In this document: one piece after another, positions 50,053 through 61,439 of the stretch
How the letters are laid out: the number at the start of each line of letters is the position of its first letter
Position numbering within the stretch: the stretch's first letter is position 1
Assembly: GCA_013398955.1 (NCBI GenBank)
Contig: VWPU01006160.1
Coordinates: forward strand, 124,001 to 188,000
Length of the DNA: 64,000 nucleotides
Direction of reading: 5' to 3'
DNA from: Callaeas wilsoni
Lineage: Eukaryota > Chordata > Aves > Passeriformes > Callaeidae
Made by a program: the position numbers and the translations under genes
Notes under the pieces: model-generated
What the model saw: the letters and a program-made list of their open reading frames with translations, nothing else
Told to the model about the DNA's origin: nothing
Database searches by the model: none

Positions 50053-50208
50053 TCCTTCCTTCCTTCCTTCCTTCCGTCCTTCCTTCCTTCCTTCCTTCCG
50101 TCCTTCCTTCCTTCCTTCCTTCCGTCCTTCCTTCCTTCCTTCCTTCCGTCCTTCCTTCCTTCCTTCCTTCCGTCCTTCCTTCCTTCCTTCCTTCCTCCCT
50201 TCCCTCCC
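50053..50208. repeat. Pyrimidine array with a 24-bp higher-order period
   Basis: A (TTCC)n tract in which every sixth tetranucleotide carries a G in place of T. The Gs fall at 50,076, 50,100, 50,124, 50,148 and 50,172, exactly 24 bp apart, giving five identical 24-bp units (50,053-50,172). A sixth unit has T at the expected G position (50,196), followed by a C-rich end. It was therefore amplified as 24-bp blocks, not only by slippage of 4-bp units. Because 24 is a multiple of 3 it leaves open frames on both strands with an 8-residue repeat; these are not genes. Confidence 0.95.
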
Positions 50209-51788
50209 GCCCCATTAGCTGCAACTTTTCAAGTTTTCAGTAATCTCTTGAATCAAAATGATAGCACATAATTATTATTATCTCAAAGTACATCTTTAGA
50301 AACAAATATAGTTCTGTTTCTGACATCAGGAATTGCAGCCTACTCTACCCTTCTAAGTACACTAAATGGTACTTAGTACCTGCAAGAGCTTTCCAGAGAC
50401 ATCAGCTGCAGAATAACATCCTCAATATTTTGACTACTCTCAACTCATTAAATACACCTGAGCTCTGCAATGTAGTGCCTACAGCTTCCAGCCTCAGGGA
50501 TAAAGTAATTACTGCAGATAGGATGAGAAGGTGTCTCAAAACAAAACAATTCAATTTAATTAGTTAGTCTACCAGATGCAATGGGTAGAAATGGATGTCA
50601 TGGAGGCAGACCCTCACTGAGGTCCTGAAGAATTCCCAGCTGAGTAAGAAAGGACAGTGCAGAGCGGGTCGTTAGCATCAACACTGTTACAAGTGAGATA
50701 GCAAAAAAACCTCAGACCTTCATGGCTAATCATCTTTCTTTGCCTCATATATCTGCAAACTTTAATCTACTCAATGTGGACTCTAACAGCCTTCCCTTCA
50801 GCTCATCAGATGCTTTTGTACCATTGTAAAATGCTATACCTTTAAGCAAAGACACATGAATGGATTCATTGCATAAGTGCAAAGTGTATTTTATACAATA
50901 AAAAATTCAATAACTGGAGTTAGGAGGGGACACATCAGTGTCATCTTTTAATTTCTTGCTTAGATTGTACTTCTGCTACATCCAATAGAGACATTACAAA
51001 CCTCCATTTAAGCATGGAAATTTATATTCTTCACTTGTGTCTCTGTACATGCAGGGTTCGTTTCCAGGCATTGTGTACAAATTATTCAGTGATTTCACTA
51101 AAAATATTTCTATATTCTCTTTTAGAGAATATAGATCTGTCTGAATAGAACCACATATACTCTACATCTAATGGAATAGCAATATATGTGGTTGTCACTG
51201 CTAAAGTAATTCCAGAGAATTTTCAGAACTACCGCTTTAGGTGATAAAGCAACTTTTACTATTCAACTAAAGGACGGTATCTTGGAACTGACAGTCACAC
51301 AAAATTAGAACTTGTTTTAGGAGGAACCTCCTAAATTTCTCTCAGGAGCTGGCATTTAAACACATTTATTGAAAATTTGTTTCTACTAAAAGAGTTTTGA
51401 ATAACCAGAAAACCAAAGAATTTCCTTTCCCCAAATGCTATACCAAATTCCTCTCCACTGATAGGATGAGAGTATGAACTTACCACCACACAGTAGGTAG
51501 TCATATGAACTACTTTCCTGTATATTTATTTGAAATTTTGAGATATAGAAAACCATGCATAGTTCTAATACCTGGCGGTAAGGTAAAGCTGTAAGGTACC
51601 ACAATAAATGATAAATCTTTAGCAAGTTCTTGAAGCAGCAACAGTCAGAGAACAACACACTTACAAGACTTTTTTTATACTTAGGGTCAATGCCATGTCC
51701 TCAAGATGTCCTGGACCAAACTTGTATTGCTGTAACTGCTGTACTGGCTAATTCTGTACATACTCCATGACTCTCATTAAGACATGGT
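50209..51788. other. Unique noncoding DNA
   Basis: No gene or transposon found; one perfect hairpin at 51,109-51,135 is discussed among the findings. Confidence 0.5.
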
Positions 51789-52540
51789 ATCACAGAATCA
51801 GAGTAGTTGATGTTGAAAGGGACCTATGGAGGTCATCCGGTGCAACTCCGTGGTTGTTCTGCAGATGACCAGTGCAACGGGTCATGCAGATTCACCTAGA
51901 GACATTACCCAGGACTATATCCACAAATTTTTGCCACAGACGGCAATTCCACCAACTCTCAGGGACCTGTGCCAGGGCTCAGTCAATCTTATCATGAAAA
52001 AGTATTATCTGACATTCAGACAGAATTACCTGTTTCATTTTTTCCCCTTTGCCACTGGTCCTGTCCTTGGGCACCACTGAGAAGAGCCTGGGTCCATCGC
52101 CTTTGCCACCGTCCCTTCAGGAATGTATATACAGTAGTCAGATCCCTCTGAGCAGTCCCAGCTCTCTCAGCTTTTCCTCATAGGAGAGATGCTCCTGTGC
52201 ATCGCCATCTGTGTGGCCCTTTGCTGGGCTCTCAGTGTGTCCATGTGTCACCTGTACAGGAGAGCCCAGAACAGGGACAGAGCACTCCAGAGGGTAAGGA
52301 TCCCCTCCCTTGACTTGATGGCAAGCCTTTGCCTAATGCTTCTCAGGATATTATTAACATTTCTTGTGACAAGGGCCCATTTCTGGCTCATGCTCAACTT
52401 GGTGCCCACCAGGAACCCCAAGGCCTTCTCAGCAAAGCTCTTTTCCAGCCTATTAGCCCCCAGGCCGTATTCCTAATGCCTGGAGTTTTTCTTCCTAGGT
52501 ACAGGACTTTGTCCTTTGAACTAAGAATATGGAACATATC
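51789..52540 (-). mobile_element. CR1 LINE 3' fragment, minus strand
   Basis: Starts at the antisense CR1 tail ('atcacagaatcagagtag', 51,789) and continues through 'ttgaaagggacctatggaggtcat' type sequence. The 3'-end blocks follow in order: 'gggcaccactgagaag' (52,070-52,085), 'ctctcagcttttcctcat', and 'ggctcatgctcaacttggtgcccacc' type sequence at 52,384-52,410. The right edge is near the 'ggtacaggactttg' block. It is 5'-truncated and has no intact frame. Better preserved than the 57.1 kb copy. Confidence 0.9.
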
Positions 52541-53883
52541 TCTTATTTTCCTGATCAAGCAGCAGATATCTGACTTGGCACAAACTCTAACCAGACCAGG
52601 TAGAAATCAACAGTTGACATGACCTAATTTATGAGAGCTTGGAAAACTAGGCATAAAACAGACTAAGAAATAGTATTAACAGCTTCTTAAAGTATTTCAC
52701 TTCCCTGAATACAACTGAGATTTCATTGCAATCCAAAAGCCTGTCGGGGGAAGTACCTTGGAAGGAAGCACCATGGAGTGGAACTGTCACCATATTAAGA
52801 ACATTAAAAATAGTTTTCATGTCATTTTAAAAGCTTCCTGCCTTCTTTCTCATATAATAGTCTGGAGAGGTACTCTTTACACAAAAAATTGTCAATAACT
52901 GTGAAAATTCACAAAATTTAACAATAGCTGTAGGTTTTACAAGTAGAAAACCAATTTAAAACTCACCAATTCACTTTGATCAGGCACCACTTACACATTT
53001 CCGAGACTGAAGTTCTTGATTCAGTACACTTACTGGGCACTCCCAACCATTACTCTCGATTCAATCGCCCTAGACTCACTTTCTAAGACACAGTATTTTT
53101 GCATAATACCTCTTACACTAAATTATTCTCACTTAACTGGGCAATCAGCTCCCTGCCACCATCAGGACCCGAGACTTTTGCTCTTCTCAAAACAGAGCAG
53201 TAGAAAAGGAACTTCTGATCCCCTGAACTTCTGCTTCTCAGAAGTAAGAGGCGTGGGAATGAAAGCTTCTGCAGTCAGTCTCAATTTTCCCTTTTTAAAG
53301 AAGTCTCCTGTCCTCTCTTCCCCTACTTAGAGGGTTGGTTTTAAATACAATCTTACACATACTTTGCAAGCCTTTAACCCTCTCCTGCCTCATTACAGTT
53401 GTATACACTCTCTCATAACTTCCAAAAATTACAAAAATATGTAACAGCAGGGTCATGCAAAGGCAGAGAAAAAAAAATGCCTATTTTTCCAATGTGTCAT
53501 CACTGTTACTACACAGTGCACAAAGTATAAATATCTAGATGAAGAGGGAGAAAATTCTTGATTCATGGTGCATTTACTCTCCCTTTTAACACTCTTTTTC
53601 CTTTGCCTAACATTTTTATTTATCATCTGTTTAGGATATAATGATAGGAAAAAGGGGAAAATCGAGCTTCCTGCATTCTCACCCCCATCCCACTTACATA
53701 CATACATACAGCTACATACTCCCAAGTCGTCTCTTCATTCCAAGTTGCGTTCTTAATTAAATACCTTTAAATACCTTTTCCTTCCACTCTTTCTCAAGAC
53801 CGCTTGGATTTGCTTTACCACCACTAGTCCTGAGTACCTGTGCAATGGGAGCTCAGGCCCTGCTTGGTATCAGAAAACAGGAG
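52541..53883. other. Noncoding DNA
   Basis: No gene. A short ACAT tetranucleotide run lies at 53,694-53,709. The 104-codon plus-strand frame at 53,016-53,330 has no recognisable motif. Confidence 0.5.
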
Positions 53884-54442
53884 TGTTGTGGTGAAGGAAC
53901 CAACCAGGGGGCCACAGAGCCCAGAAATAGAGGTTTGGTGGGCTGGTACCAAGGAGTGAAACCCCATTCTGTGAAGATGGCTTCTGCCTTTGAATTCCTA
54001 GGATTCCTGAAGGGTGGTTCTGTCTACAGTTGACAGACATCCCTTGTGTCCCCTAAGGGAAGGTGTCCTGACCTGTCCCACCTTTCTCCTCTTCCTCTGG
54101 GTCCCTGTGGTGTCACCCCGCCCCCTTCCCTGCATCCTTATAAAGCCCTGATTTCCGTGCCTTGCGCTCTTTGGCATTCGGACCACTTGAGGGTGCTTCT
54201 ACCATAAACCCTTGGAACACCGGCCTAGGGCCACCTCTGCTCACTTATTTCTGGTAGCGCCTGGGCTATCCAAAAGCCCCAGGCACGCTAGGCTCCGTGC
54301 CCTCCACCGCACGGGCTGGGAGGCTGGCAAGCGAGGCACCGAGGTGCCCCAGGGTGTTCTTCCTTTGTGTGGGACACGCCTGGACCAAGCTGCTGCCGTC
54401 TCAGCCCAGCCAGCGCGGGGCGGCGCGCGTTAATATTAATAT
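53884..54442 (+). mobile_element. CpG-rich solo LTR of an endogenous retrovirus, plus strand
   Basis: Flanked on both sides by ACAGGAG (53,877-53,883 and 54,443-54,449), a direct repeat that marks the insertion. The element starts tgttgtgg. It has a TATA box (TATAAA, 54,139-54,144), a likely R region beginning around 54,165, a polyadenylation-like ATAAA near 54,204-54,208, and a CpG-rich U5 ending in 'ggcggcgcgcg' and an AT-rich tip. If the terminal CA is counted as element, the duplication would be 4 bp (ggag); if counted as flank it is 6-7 bp, which fits the 6 bp typical of ERVK-like elements. No internal genes are present. Open frames at 54,212-54,731 on both strands are effects of GC richness. 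Confidence 0.75.
54139..54144 (+). promoter_or_regulatory. LTR TATA box
   Basis: TATAAA about 255 bp into the LTR, preceded by a C-rich segment and followed after roughly 25 bp by a GC-rich leader; this is the standard position of a retroviral U3 promoter. Confidence 0.6.
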
Positions 54443-54449
54443 ACAGGAG

Positions 54450-57124
54450 CCTTCTCCTCAGGACACAGATCACAGAAAGGCTTAAGCATGCATTCATACA
54501 GAAGGTTGTCATAAGTGCAGCGGCAGTGAAAGGAGAGGGAAGTACACAGCAGTGTATCTGCCTATTATATCTCAGCAAACCTGCTGGCAGACCAGGCGTT
54601 GTTTGTGTAAGTACCACTTTCTCCTGCTGAGGCATTAGGTGCTTAGAGGGCCTTAGACACACTTCCTTCTCTAAGAGCTGGTCCTGAAGCCTATACATTC
54701 CCTTCACCTTCCCAGGATACCCTGTCACCATTCCTCCTGACAGAGGTCAACTTAGTTCTGCTAAACAGTTTTACCAGCCTGTCAGAAAGGCAAGTAGATT
54801 GTGTCCTCAATCCATTTTGCACTCTGCCAATCCATTTCCCAGAACTTTATTTCTTTACTTTTACCTAAAAATATAAAATTAAAAGGTTAGCTTTTATTTT
54901 TCCTCTTAAGTGTGCAGACTTTCTCTTTTTGTTCTATAAAAGCTGACTTGGTCTTCTCATTCTATAAAAGCATCTAAGGCTTCCAAGCCAACCTGTATTT
55001 CTGCCTGTAAAAGTAAGGAGAATATGTTCCCTACAAACAATTTACTTGTGTCTTTCCTATAGCAGGTCCCCTGTACTGACAACCTATTCTAGTTTTTCCT
55101 ACCACATTAAGTATTTCTCTGAGGCACACAGAACTACAAGATTAAATGGCTTTCTGACCTCTGGTTAGTGGTGAGATTCCTCCCCTCCATAGTAACAGGA
55201 AGAAAAAAATAGAAAAGTAAGGGATAGCAATAAAAAAGCTGTTAGAAAGGGAAATGGGATCTTACAATACCTCTTCAGTATGAAATGATCTTCTTCACTG
55301 TAGTGCTGGGTGATGGAAGAAGTACTCTTTTCTATAACCTGACTTCATTTTTACTCAGTTCCTGTTTTACACAATCATCCTAAAAAGCACTTCATCAGTT
55401 GCCACTGCTTGATGTACCTTCTCTTTATGTAGGTCTTCAGTTTTTAAATTTACCTAGGTTAACATTTCTGACCTAGTGGATACACTTAGCATTTTTGAAA
55501 TCTGCACGTTTATTTCCTTTGCTTTGTAAAGGGATTGGGACTAAAATAGCAAGGCTAGAGATTGTTCAACAGGACCATTTAAGCCTTAGTTACATTCTTG
55601 AGCAGCAAAAATGCAGGTACATTTAGGAAATACACATATCCAAGAACACAGATATCTTCAGAAATGACTGAGGCAAGGACAAGGGAAAAGAGAAGGGCAA
55701 GGACACAAATATATCAAGACCACACTTCTAACTCAGTAAGTGAGGTGTTATCCAGGAGATGAGTGACATATATTCCATGTCCTCGTGCTCAAGAAATTTG
55801 TGATGTTTGTCTGAATAGATCTCCCTCAAAAAAGGCTTCTTGTTAATAATTCTTGAAACAGTCAATGTGTCCTCATCCTTCTTGGCAACATTTAGTGTGA
55901 TTGAAATTGCCAACTGTGTTTCATTTTTAGAATGTGTTTTTTTTTCTACTTACAAACCAGGGTATGGTTCCCTTTTCAGATGCTCCTCTGATCTTTCAGT
56001 TACGGCAAGGAAAAACTGAAACCTTGACTTGCTTCAAAGACTAAGGTAAATTGAGGTGGAAAGCATTGCTGAAGAATTATTGTCAAAACTGTAAAGTCAT
56101 GATTGTGAGAGGTTCATTTTTTTCTAATTGTGATCATGCTTAGATTACCTTCTCAGGAATATCTTCTGGAGCCAGCAGCTGATTTGTTTCAATATTTAGA
56201 ACCAGCTCTTTTATGATACTCTTTTCCTTAACAAAGAATATACTTAGCATTTGTGGATCTCATTGGTTTTCTAGTAAATAGTATGAAAATAGTTGGTTTA
56301 GGTTCCTTTTGTGTATTTATTCTTTTATTTATTTGCTTGTTTGGGGGCTTTTTTGGTCAGTTTTAACTTTCAAACATGTAGGTCACTACAGACTTTTAGA
56401 ATAACAAACTAAGACCTCTTGTTTCTTGGGGCCCGAGGCAAATAATAACATGATTTTTGCATGGGCTTCAGTTTTTTTCCCCCTTGGGAGGATTGTTTAA
56501 TCATTTGTTTAGCATCAGTTAAGTTGCTGGGCACCTAGTATACATTTCTTTGACAGTCAGTGTTAAAATAGCCCTTGTCCTCATGAACATCTTCTTAATT
56601 TGGGAAGTCACTGTTTAAATTCCACTTGAATTGAATATGCTGTTGTGCAAGTGATACAAGAGGAAATAAATTAAGCAAGAAAAGTTCATCTCACATGACT
56701 GTCCTTGTTATTTTTGACAGAAAACTGGGTGAGAATCCAGGAAAGAGGAGTTGACTTCTGGATTCCATTGGTGGAGAAGTTCAGTGCACAGTTAATAATA
56801 CTTTTGACCTTGCACCTGCAATCAAGACTAGTGTTGAAGGGTAGCAGCACATGCGAAATGTTGACAGTGTTCTGCATTCCCTGCAAAAAATGAACCGTCA
56901 GAAGAGTAGGAAGCATTATAAGTGAGGTAATGTGTTTTTGAAGTGCAATGCTATTTAAAAAGTAAACACTGACCTCACGGTCTTGGATGCTGGAGACGGA
57001 TTAGTTACAAAAAAAGAGTCTTTCACCTTTTTCTCTCTAGTAAGAATTCAGCATGTATGAACAGAGACTGAAAGCTTATTAATTTGTGAACTATTTCATA
57101 AGACTTATGTGAAGTGAAGCAATG
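54450..57124. other. Unique noncoding DNA
   Basis: No gene or transposon recognised. Confidence 0.5.
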
Positions 57125-57365
57125 GACTCGGAATCTAATTTGAGTTGAAAGGGATCTCTTGATATCATCTGGTACAAATCCCACTCAAGACAGAGACAAC
57201 TTCAAAGTTCCATTAAGACTGCTCATAGCCTTGCCTGGTATCTCTAGCAATGGACATTCCACAGTTTCTTTGGTACATCTATTTTTGTGTGTAACGAACC
57301 TCGCTGTGAAATTGTGCTCAGCTTCTACGTGACATACAGTTCCTCTGGGAGAGTCACATGCTAAT
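57125..57365 (-). mobile_element. Highly decayed CR1 3' fragment, minus strand
   Basis: Traces of the antisense CR1 3' end: 'ttgagttgaaagggatctc' (57,140-57,158), 'atcatctggtacaaatccc' and 'acattccacagtttctttgg'. The diagnostic tail is mutated. Divergence is clearly higher than in the other copies, suggesting an older insertion. Confidence 0.55.
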
Positions 57366-58330
57366 TCTCATCAGGAAGGTCAATATTTAACATGCAAAGA
57401 GGCTGACTTCTCTTGCTTTCGTATCAGATTAATGGTAATGCCAGTGGACCACACGCTGCTTTTTCCCATGTAATTAAGTTCTGTTGAGTTTTTCAAAAGC
57501 TGCTCTTCTTTCCTTGAATATTCAGTTATCTTGGGGGAGGGATGAGGCAAGGGGGAATCAAAACACAGTGGGAGAAGACCTTTTTTGCTTTTCTTCCTTT
57601 GCTGATTAGCTAATAAAGAAAAAACAATGTCTAGGAAAAGAAAGTTCTAACATATGAACAAAATATCTCTTATCTCTAGAAGAGAATCTATCCCACTAAA
57701 TATATTCATCCTTGTTTTGAAACCTTTAATGAGAAGTATCCTCAGGGAAAAGTTTTCTTTCATTTCATTTAAGAATCACACATTTTATCATTTGAGTATC
57801 CGTCGGTCATATTAAAATTCAGACAAATATCTGCATATTTTAAATGTCTGCCTGAATACTGAGATCATTTGTCAATGTCTTTACTGAATTGTTAGTCAGA
57901 CAGTTGTGCACATTATTTGAGACAGCAAATGAACTGTTTGGGTTGCTATGGTTACAGCCATGGAGAAGATAAATTTCTGCAGCTACTATCTTTCTTGAGG
58001 GGCTGGGGCGGGGAAAGATAATTGAAAAACTAAAAGTTAATCCGACACATTAGGGTAGGGTCAGAACTGGAACAAAGCTTTATGTGTGCACTTCATTATA
58101 TATGTGGAAGGAACAATGTATCCATATAAGTAAATAAATATTGATGGATGCTTCCATTACATTCCCTTTCTCTAAATTTATGCTGCAATTTGTACCAGTC
58201 AAGTAGCAGTGATTGGGCTTGTTCAACCAACAGGAATTGTTAATTTGGACAGTTATCTGATTTAGGACAGCATGATGAGGTGATAATTTCCTCCAAAATT
58301 ACCACTAAAATTTTGGGTTCATAGAAAAGC
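57366..58330. other. Unique noncoding DNA
   Basis: No gene. It contains an X-box-like site at 57,942-57,955. Confidence 0.5.
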
Positions 58331-59970
58331 AGAATCACAGAATCATTTAGGTTGGAAGGGATCTTAAGATCATCTATTCTATCCTCCCTGCTCAAGCAAG
58401 GTCACCTACAGCATTTTATACAGGACTGTGTCCAGTCAGATTTTCTGTGTCACCAAAGATGAAGATGACCTCTCAGAAAAAAGGTTTCCTTGTGTTTACA
58501 CTGAATTTACTATTTTTTAATTTGTGCTCATTGCTTCTTGTTCTCTGGGCACCACTGAAAAATGTTTAGCTCTGTTTTCTTCATTCTCTCCTGCCAGATA
58601 GTTATACACAATAATAAGAGGCTCCTTGAGCCTTTTCCACAGGCTGAACACTCACATCAGTCTTCACACATGACAAATGCTCCAGTCATTTCATCATCTT
58701 TGTGACCCTGAGGCGGATATGCTCTGTGAAGTCTGTGTCTTGCTTGAACTTGAGAGCCATCACTAGACACAGTACTCCAGACATGGTCTCATCAGTGCTG
58801 ATCAGAGATGAAGGATCGGCTCTGTTGAAAGGGCTGTCAATGCCCTTTCTAACACACCTTAGGACACAATTCTCCTTTTTTGTTGTAAGGGTGCGCCATT
58901 GGCTCATGGTTAACAAGGTGTCTACCAGGACCCAGGGTCCTTTTCTGCAAAGCTCCTTTTCAGCCAGGTGGCGTCTCAGCTGACTGGGGTTATTTATTGC
59001 CAAGGCAGGATTTTGCTCTTCCAGTTGTTGAACATAACATCTTTCTTTGTCCAACTCTCCAGCCTGTCATGAATGCTTTGAATGGCAGCACAATCACATC
59101 CTGTATGGGCAGCTTTTCACAGTTCTATATAATCTTAAAACTCCCTGAGGGTGCACTCTCTTCCATCATACGGGTTATCAATGAAGATGTTAAACAATAA
59201 TGAAAAGTATTTCTTAACTAACAGGCATGATCTCTTTTTACAACCAGGTGACCATCCTAGTGCATGAGGGAAGAGCTGACGGGAATGTTTCCACCTGGAC
59301 TTCAACAAAGCCTTTGGTACTGTCTCTCACAGCAGTCCTGGAGAAGCTGTCAACTTCACCCCATCATAGTCAGCTATCAGGTTCTATAAGCATTATTTCC
59401 CTTTTGTAAACCCATACTGGCTAATTCCAATCACCTGTTTTTGTTTCACGGGTTTAGAAATGTTTTCCAGATGGAACTGAGATAAAACACACTGAGTTGT
59501 ATTTTCTGGATATTCCCTTGGCCTTCTTGAATATAGGAATGTCCTTTGCTCTCTTCCAGTCTTCTGCAACCTTTCCCAGTTGCTAAGACTGTTCAAAGAT
59601 AATCAACAGTGGCATCACAATGATGTCAGCCAGCTTCCTCAGCACTTGTGATGCCAAGTGCCAGAGGCCATGGACTTCTGTATGTCATTTGAGTGCTCTC
59701 TAGTCTGGTGCTACTGCACTGAGAGCAAGTCTTCTTTGTTCCAGACTTTCCTTCTGGTGCTGAGTCCTGCATTTCCTGATGGCCAGTTTTACTGGTGAAG
59801 ACTCAGGCAAAAAGGCACTGAATAACTTGACCTGTTCCTTATTTCTCATCAATTCCCCTGCTGCTTTCAGCAGCAGTCCCACATTTTTCTGAGTCTTCCT
59901 TTTGCTGTTCATAGACATGTAGAAGCCTTTCTTATTGCCCTTCACATCCCGCACCAGATTCAATGCCAGC
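58331..59970 (-). mobile_element. CR1 LINE, 5'-truncated, minus strand, with an internal inverted block
   Basis: Left end is the antisense CR1 tail ('agaatcacagaatcattt', 58,331). The 3' region and C-terminal RT region run to about 59,210. From 59,376 to about 59,970 comes the RT finger and linker region, ending with [15 protein letters not shown] on the minus strand (59,910-59,960). Between them, 59,221-59,365 is CR1 RT palm sequence but on the plus strand (HLDFNKAFGTVSHS), sitting where that part of the RT belongs. All frames are broken. The right edge abuts another CR1 copy. Confidence 0.8.
59221..59365 (+). mobile_element. Inverted CR1 reverse-transcriptase palm segment
   Basis: Plus-strand translation gives FYNQVTILVHEG and, in the neighbouring phase, HLDFNKAFGTVSHS, equivalent to the catalytic-aspartate block of CR1 RT (LDFSKAFDTVSH). 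The second aspartate of the motif reads glycine here (FGT). It is flanked on both sides by the same element in the opposite orientation. Confidence 0.75.
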
Positions 59971-60029
59971 TGGCTAGAAAGGTCAAGGCAGCCTTTCTAA
60001 CTCTACTGCTGCAATACTCAGCCCATCGA

Positions 60030-61120
60030 TCCAGCCTGTACAGATCCCTCCTACTGTCCAACAGATCAACTCTCGCTCCCAGCTTTGTGTCATTTGCAAA
60101 TTTGCTGGTAGTTGACTGAATCCTCTCATCCAGATCATCAGTAAAGTTGTTAAACAGGACTGGGCCCAACACAGATCCCTGGGGGACACTGCTAGTGACC
60201 AGCCACCTACTGAATGTGGCACCATGCATCACCACTCTCTAGGCTTGGCCATCCAGACAGTCCTTTAATCAGCAAAGGGCACACCTGTCCAAGCCATGGG
60301 CTGCCAGCTTTTACAAGAGAGTGCTGTGAAAGACGGTGTCAAAGGCTTTGCTGAAGTCCAGGCAGACAACATCCACAGCCTTATCCGCATCCACCAGGCA
60401 GGTTACCTGGTCATAAAAGGAGGTCAGGTTGGCCAGGCAGGACCTGCCCCTCCTAAATCTGTGCTGGCTGGGTCTGAGCCCTTGGCCATCCTGTAGGTGC
60501 CATGTGATGGCACTCAGGATGATCTGTTCCATAACCTTGTCAGGTACTGAGCTGAGGCTGACTGGCCTGTAGTTTCCCAGATCTTCCTTCTGGCCCTTTT
60601 TGTGGATGGGTGTTACACAGGCCAGCTTTCAGTCATCTGGGACGTCCCAAGTGAGCCAGGACTGATGATAAATGATGGAGAGTGGCTTGGTGAGCTCTTC
60701 CGCCAGCTTCCTCATAACCCTAGGATGGATCCCATCTAGTCCCACGGACTTGTGAGATCTAAGTGGCTCAGCAGTTCTCTAACTGCTTCCTCCTGGGTTA
60801 CAGGGGGTTTATTCTGCTCCCTGACCCCATCTCAGGAGGCCAGTTGTTCTAAGGACGACATGTCTTACTGTTGAAAATTGAGGCAAAGATATTAAGAATC
60901 TCTGCCTTTTCCTCATCTTTCGTCACTGAATTCCCTCCCGCATCCAACAAAGAATAGAGGTTGTCCTTGTCCTCCTTTTGCCATTAATGTATTTATAAAA
61001 ACATTTTTTATTATCCTTCACAGAAGTAGCCAGATTAAGTTCTAATTGGGCTTTTGCCTCTCTAATTTTTTTCCTACATGACCTAGTAACATCTTTAAAC
61101 ATTTCCTGACTTACCTGCCC
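60030..61120 (-). pseudogene. CR1 ORF2 reverse transcriptase, decayed
   Basis: Reverse transcriptase of the long CR1 copy; it copied the element's RNA at the nicked target. Blocks seen on the minus strand are RGRSCLANLTSFYDQVTCLVD (first 20 residues or fewer recognisable in CR1) and DVVCLDFSKAFDTVFHS (palm, near 60,325-60,375), [14 protein letters not shown] (near 60,150-60,190), and the active site at 60,089-60,100. The active site reads FAND instead of FADD, so one catalytic aspartate is replaced. Further down KFANDTKLG and RLDRWAE follow. Stops separate the finger region (60,540-61,100) from the palm. Dead enzyme. Confidence 0.85.
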
Positions 61121-61121
61121 C

Positions 61122-61206
61122 TCTTTCCAAAGGTGATATACCCTATTTGTTTTCCTTAGTTCCNTCTTTCCAAAGGTGATATACCCTATTTGTTTTCCTT
61201 AGTTCC
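61122..61206. other. Assembly gap artefact: exact 42-bp duplication around a single N
   Basis: The 42 bases at 61,122-61,163 are identical to those at 61,165-61,206, and the only base between them is an N (61,164). Two contig ends that overlapped were joined without being merged. The duplicated copy adds 43 bases to the CR1 between RT and endonuclease and shifts the frame artificially. Confidence 0.9.
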
Positions 61207-61439
61207 TTCAAAACCTCCTTGTCCATCCAGGCTGGTCGTCTTTCCTATTGGCTCATTTTTTGGCACATAGAGACTCTGCTCCCGCACCTTCAAGATTTTT
61301 TTCTTGAAGTATGTCCGTCGTCCCTTAATCTCTCTGTTTTTAGGAGCTGTTTCCCCAGGTACTTTCCAAATCAGTCTCTTGAATAGGCTGAAGACCACCC
61401 TCTGGAAGTCCAGAGTTGAAGTTTTGTTGATGCCTCTCC

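Noticed and set aside
50053..50208. CRISPR array
   Set aside because: Regular spacing comes from a tandem simple repeat; there are no distinct repeat and spacer units, and the DNA is eukaryotic.
50007..50243. Repetitive PSFLPSVL / GRTEGRKE proteins
   Set aside because: Translations of the 24-bp pyrimidine array; a period divisible by three keeps every frame open.
54212..54731. Overlapping frames of up to 147 codons on both strands
   Set aside because: Product of the GC-rich LTR and its flank; no domain and no consistent frame.
58686..59054. 122-codon minus-strand frame
   Set aside because: Lies in the 3' part of a CR1 copy; the frame does not correspond to a preserved RT motif.
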